NCBI GenBank assembly: GCA_903813345.2
Contig: CAIIXF020000001.1
Span: 49,615,885-49,679,884, forward strand
Source of the DNA: Owenia fusiformis
Taxonomy: Eukaryota > Annelida > Polychaeta > Sabellida > Oweniidae
Direction of reading: 5' to 3'
DNA: 64,000 nt
Below the pieces are notes generated by a model. It saw only the letters and a list, made by a program, of their open reading frames with translations, was not told the origin of the DNA and ran no database searches. The translations under genes and the position numbers were made by a program. This document shows positions 59,409 through 64,000 of this stretch, in pieces. The stretch's first letter is position 1. Each line of letters starts with the position of its first letter.

Positions 59409-62102
59409 TAGTGGAACACTTTTTTAAAGTTTCAGTCCTTTATAACATGAAATAAATATAATATACTTTCGTGTAAAATTTATAAAGAATTAGGATTTTA
59501 GACCTACTGTTCAAAATGGAATTATTTTATACATAATTAATAAAAAACTAATATTACATGCTTATTTCAACTGTTGAGTGTTTTTGTATAACTAGTTCAT
59601 TCCTGTCGTTTCCATATTATTCCATGTTGGATTCTTGATAAGGCTGGTATTTAATGTTAGGTTAACAAGGAATCTCTTGGGCTATCTATTACCCTTTACA
59701 AGAAACAGACTTCTCATGCACTCTTAGTTGGAGACAGTTCAAGGTTATATGCTATTCAAAATAGTCAAAATATCATATTACAATATCATCTGCTTATAAG
59801 GAGCATTTTTGTCACTTTCAAATTCCCGTAAAATGTCATGAAAGCTAGATTGTTCTCAACATGTCCTAAGAACATGAAAACTGTAAAATCATTTGTGATT
59901 GTAAGAGGTTAGTGTGACTAAATAGTTAGGATTCAGGGTAGCTATCTGTGTATCACCTGTACAGCTGTTAGGCTTTCTAGCATGTATCGCTAGAGGAATT
60001 ACGTCAGTAAGGCATAACACTGTATGTAGATAGCTACATACCTGAGTCCTAATACATCAGTTCTGGCTAAACAATCCATGTGTACCTGGCATACCATGAC
60101 AGGTAAGTGCAAATGAAGATTTCCTCATTTTAATTCTATCTTAATTTTTGTTATATGAATATTAGAAAGTTGGTAATCTTATGGTAATTATCATTTAAGT
60201 ACCAGGTCGTTCAATAAGTTTTTGGGAAAATGCTCTTTTTTCAAAAGTTTTTAATATTTTTTCATGAAATTTTCACATAACCTCCAAAAATATCTTGTTA
60301 CTGTTTCATAAAATATAAACACCCTGATTTGATTGGTCAAAAATAATGGTTACTATGGTACAAGATGACTGTAACTTTTGATGTCAAAACCATATATTTA
60401 AAATTGGAATTACCGTAATCTTTTAAGCTCTTAACATTTGTGTGATAATGACAACTGAATAAATTATCTGTAACACTGATCAAAGTAAAAAACCAACTTA
60501 TTAACCAATTCATTAAATATGAAAAACAAGATATACTCACACAAGTCAACTTTAGACCTAAATAAAATAAAGGAAAAAAATCATCATAGAATAAATAGAA
60601 ATACATACGTTTTAATTATGGACTATTGAATCTATTTTACCATATTGAGGATACCTATACACATGTAAATAAGCCAACTGGATAAACAGTTTCCTAGAAT
60701 GCAGAATGCCAGATAAATAAATGCTGAAATGATTTGTTTCTTTTTATTATATATTTTTGTTTCTATTTCTAAATGGCATACACATAAATCTAAACTAACT
60801 AGCTTCGTGAATGATTTTTTTTATTTATTTTTGCGTTATGTCAAGCCAACTTTTTTCAAATGAAATGTTTAGAGTGGGAAGTTTCAGTAAGGAGGCTAAA
60901 TGTAGACAAGTATCATCTAGCAATTAGCAAGAGATAGGTGCTAATAAGTTGCTATTTTGAGATCTGTAACGGAAATATAGTTCTTTGTTGATCTCAACAG
61001 ATGCGATTGATGAAATAATTTCAAGTAAATTATAACTTTTATTAATCTTATTCCTTCAAATTCATTAACCATTATACGCAGTTTAAAATTTACTTGTCCA
61101 CAATGTATGTTCATCTTAAGGCCAGGGTGCATGTTCTGAATTTTTCTGCATTCCTTAGTTGAGTCACATGTTATTTTTCAAACAGGAATCACTCCTTCCA
61201 CAGACTGTCTACATCTTCCAGTTTTGCACAAAGAGTGTACTTATGTGCCTAGAAAAGACTGGTGATTTGTTCTGTAAAATGTCTAAAAAATGAGAAAAAT
61301 TCAGTGAAAAACATTTTTGAAAATTTTCTGAATTCTTTCTCTGAATTTTCTTGTTTTTTATACATTTTATCAAAACATTCTTCTTTACATTTTGTTCTTG
61401 GTACATTAGTGCACTTGTTGTGCAAAACTTAGAGATGTAGACATTGTGGGGAAGGAGTGATTCAAATTTGAAAAATAACATGTGACCCTATTGAGGGTTG
61501 CAGCAAATTTCCGAACATGCACCCTGACCTTAATCATGTCCTATAATCTCTGCAATTCAAATCTTCATTTTGAGAACATTCTCAGAAGTAACTCTTATAT
61601 TTATCTGTGTTAAGGTCGGGATGACTTTCGAGAGCTATTGAATTGGTAACATTTATTATAACTGACATATAGGTCAATGGATGAGTTTGAGTTGCCTTTC
61701 CTAAATATATACTGGAATTCCAAGTTTTTTTCTTGAACGTGAAAGAATTTCCTCAGTGTGTTTCATTACTGGATTTATCCTGAGCTTATTGGCTAGTAGT
61801 ATACCCCCCTCTGTCCAATTATTTAACATTGTTGTATTTGGCCAACAAGAGATCATCAAAGAAACATACTTAAGTTCAAACCCACATTAAAATCTTGATT
61901 CTGTCAGATTTTGTCACCTTTAGATTCTGAAAATAGAGTTCTGTCTCTGATTGTCCCAGATTTGAATTCAGTTTAAGGGATATTTTAAGAGGGAGATGTT
62001 GGTCACTGTTATAAAGGGTAATATAAGGTGAACTCTTCAGGAAGAGAGAAATACATTTCAAAGTTCACCTTAGCATTTCCTCAGGTAAAGTGTTTTGGTT
62101 TT

Positions 62103-63780
62103 ATTATGTCCCCACCACATAGTGTGGGGCCATATTGTCGGCCTAGGCGCGTCCGTCCGTCCGTCTGTCCGTCCGTCTGTCTGTCCGTCCGTCCGTCTGT
62201 CCGTCCGTACGTCCGGGAGTTTTCTCCAAAACCGCTACAGATATCACCTTCAAATTTTCAGGGATAACTTATGAGTGCATACAGATGTGGATGAAAAAAA
62301 ATTAACTCGATACCTACTTCCTGTCGGCCATTTTGAAGTCAAATGCTAAAATCCTTGTCTGCAAACTTTAAGAAAAACGGCTTCACAGTTGCTTTTAAAA
62401 CTTTAACATCTTGTTCAACTCACTTCATTCTAGATCTGATTAGGTTTTGGACCTGTTAGCTCAGTCATGTCAGCCATTTTGAATGTCTTAAGAAAAGTTA
62501 GCGCACGATAATACTTTGTATCATATTGAATGGTGTTTTTGAGTTTTCATATTCTAACTATTTAGTAGCTTTATAAATAATTTCAGATGTACTTTGTTGT
62601 TAAAGCCTATGTTGTTGTTAACAGTATTTATATGTGATAATTTTGTAAAAAGAAATCAGCAAAAACTCATGATCACTTTTTTATTGTCAGCCATTTTTCC
62701 GTCCTAAAATCTTGTCTGTGGAGTCTTGTCTACGTGTTTTCAGGTGAACCGTTTGGTGCATCAATTCTTGATTTTCAGGGATGATTCTTAGTATAAAAAT
62801 CTAGATCTGATTAGTTTTTTGGCATTCTGGGTAAATGTCAAGGCAGCCATTTTGGATTTTCCGTCCTAAAATCTTGTCTGTAAAGTCTTGTCTATGCGTT
62901 TTCAGGTGAACTGTTTGGTAGATCAATTTCAATTTTTCAGGGATGATCCTTAATATGAAAATGTACAACTGATTAGTTTTTTGGCATTCTGGGTAATTGT
63001 CAAAGCAGCCATTTTGGATTTTCCGTCCTAAAATATTGTCTGTAAAGTCTTGTCTACGCATTTCCAGGTGAACAGTTCTGTAGATCAATTTCAAATTTTC
63101 AGGGATGATTCTTAGTATGAAAATCTAGATCTGATTAGTATTTGGGCATTCTGGGTAAATGCCAAGGCAGCCATTTTGGATTTTCCGTCGTAAAATCTTG
63201 TCTGTAGAGTTTTGTCTACGCATTTCCCGGTGAACCGTTTGGTAGATCAATTTCAAATTTTCAGGGATGATTCTTAATATGAAAATCTAGATCTGATCAG
63301 TTTTTTGGCATTCTTGATAAATGTCAAGGCAGCCATTTTGGATTTTCCGTCTTAAAATCCTGCCCGTAAAGTCTTGTCTATGCGTTTTTAGGTGAACCGT
63401 TTTGTAGATCAATTTCAAATTTTCAGGGATGATTCTTAGTATGAAAATCTAGATCTGATTAGTTTTTTGGCATTCTGGATAAATGCCAAGGCAGCCATTT
63501 TGGATTTTCCGTCTTAAAATCCTGCCCGTAAAGTCTTGTCTACGCGTTTTTAGGTGAACCGTTTTGTAGATCAATTTCAAATTTTCAGGGATGATTCTTA
63601 GTATGAAAATCTAGATCTGATTAGTTTTTTGGCATTCTAGGTAAATTTTAAGGTGGCCATTTTGGATTTTCTGTCATCAAATTGTGTCGGTAAAGTCTTG
63701 TCTACTCATTTTTAGGATAACCATTTGACAGGATCACCCATAGGTGGGGACATTTTGTACACATTTGTGTTCTTGTTTCC
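62103..63780. mobile_element. Repeat element: CCGT microsatellite head plus a 162-bp tandem array
   Basis: It begins TATGTCCCCACCACATAGTG then TGGGG, and ends with an inverse AGGTGGGGACATTTTGT near 63732. A CGTC/CGTN microsatellite at about 62150-62215 is followed by CGGGAGTTTTCTCCAAAACC. Then come units of 162 bases, marked by CCGTCCTAAAATCTTGTCTG at 62699, 62861, 63023, 63185, 63347, 63509 and 63671 (last partial). This composite (CCCCAC ends, CCGT run) resembles repeats common in marine invertebrate genomes; the class is not assigned. The minus-strand frame at 62801-63094 is a by-product of the 162-base period being a multiple of three. Confidence 0.75.
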
Positions 63781-64000
63781 TCCTTAATAAAATATTATAT
63801 TGGACATTAGCCAATCTTTTTTCTCTGTCTAATGAAATATGACAGATTGTCTTTTCAATAGTTTGATCTTAGTTTTGGGCATCGGGGTAATAAAATCTAA
63901 TTAGATAATTATACATATATATTCCCAAATCATCTGTTTGGAAATACTCATTATTTTTTGGTAGATGTATGTCCTTACAAGAAAAAATCTGACTCAAGTT

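Larger units (their letters stand above)
55821..62100. other. Large intron after the last MAST exon; no further exon confirmed
   Basis: Holds a cluster of CAG/GTA sites at 56671-56742, a possible small exon at 56513, nested MITEs at about 59140-59410, and a perfect AG/GTAAGT donor at 60102 after a short ATG frame (60078) in phase 1, which does not fit the phase-0 series. The remainder shows nothing recognisable. Confidence 0.5.

Noticed and set aside
60078-60101. Short ATG frame (MCTWHTMT) before a perfect AG/GTAAGT donor
   Set aside because: It ends in phase 1, which does not fit the phase-0 end of exon 55720 or the series of first exons. Left as a note only.
62028-62267. 79-codon frame before the CCGT run
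   Set aside because: It starts at GTG and runs into the microsatellite; no support as a gene.

Overview
The window is AT-rich animal nuclear DNA. The genes are interrupted by very long introns, the splice sites are canonical, there are no bacterial-style operons, and short inverted-repeat transposons are very dense. The style (many short MITE families, CCGT microsatellites, an Academ-like transposon) suggests a marine invertebrate, but I cannot fix the phylum. No rRNA or tRNA gene was recognised.

Plus-strand gene. Most of the window looks like the 5' part of one gene of the MAST family (microtubule-associated serine/threonine kinases). Two internal exons at 52165-52417 and 55720-55820 join in phase and encode the N-terminal serine-rich segment that comes before the conserved MAST region. 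The kinase and PDZ parts must lie beyond 64000. Upstream over about 50 kb are several exons that begin with, or contain, an ATG and end in a phase-0 donor. They are 1913-2170 (a SAM domain), 11350-11370, 39376-39546, 47729-47857 and possibly a bare ATG at 8078. All of them could splice to the phase-0 acceptor at 52165, so I read this as a gene with several alternative first exons. The link from any one of them, the SAM exon above all, to MAST is inference.

Minus-strand gene. At 13397-18106 there is one uninterrupted reading frame of about 1570 codons. It has N-terminal zinc-knuckle pairs, a long transposase-like middle, a FEN/XPG-type nuclease domain and a C-terminal cysteine-rich domain. Degenerate inverted repeats lie on both sides (about 12797 and 18833). 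This fits an autonomous DNA transposon of the Academ (AcademX-like) type sitting in a MAST intron.

The rest is intron packed with repeats: a 1.9 kb foldback element at 22402-24340 that carries a nested hAT-type MITE with an exact 8-bp target duplication; MITE families with 5-bp target duplications (CAGGCC and CAGGGGTTTC termini) or TA target duplications; a 767-bp almost perfect tandem duplication at 41976-43509; tandem arrays with 58-bp, 162-bp, 20-bp and 12-bp periods; and small relics of a BED/TTF zinc-finger gene and possibly of a Crypton gene.
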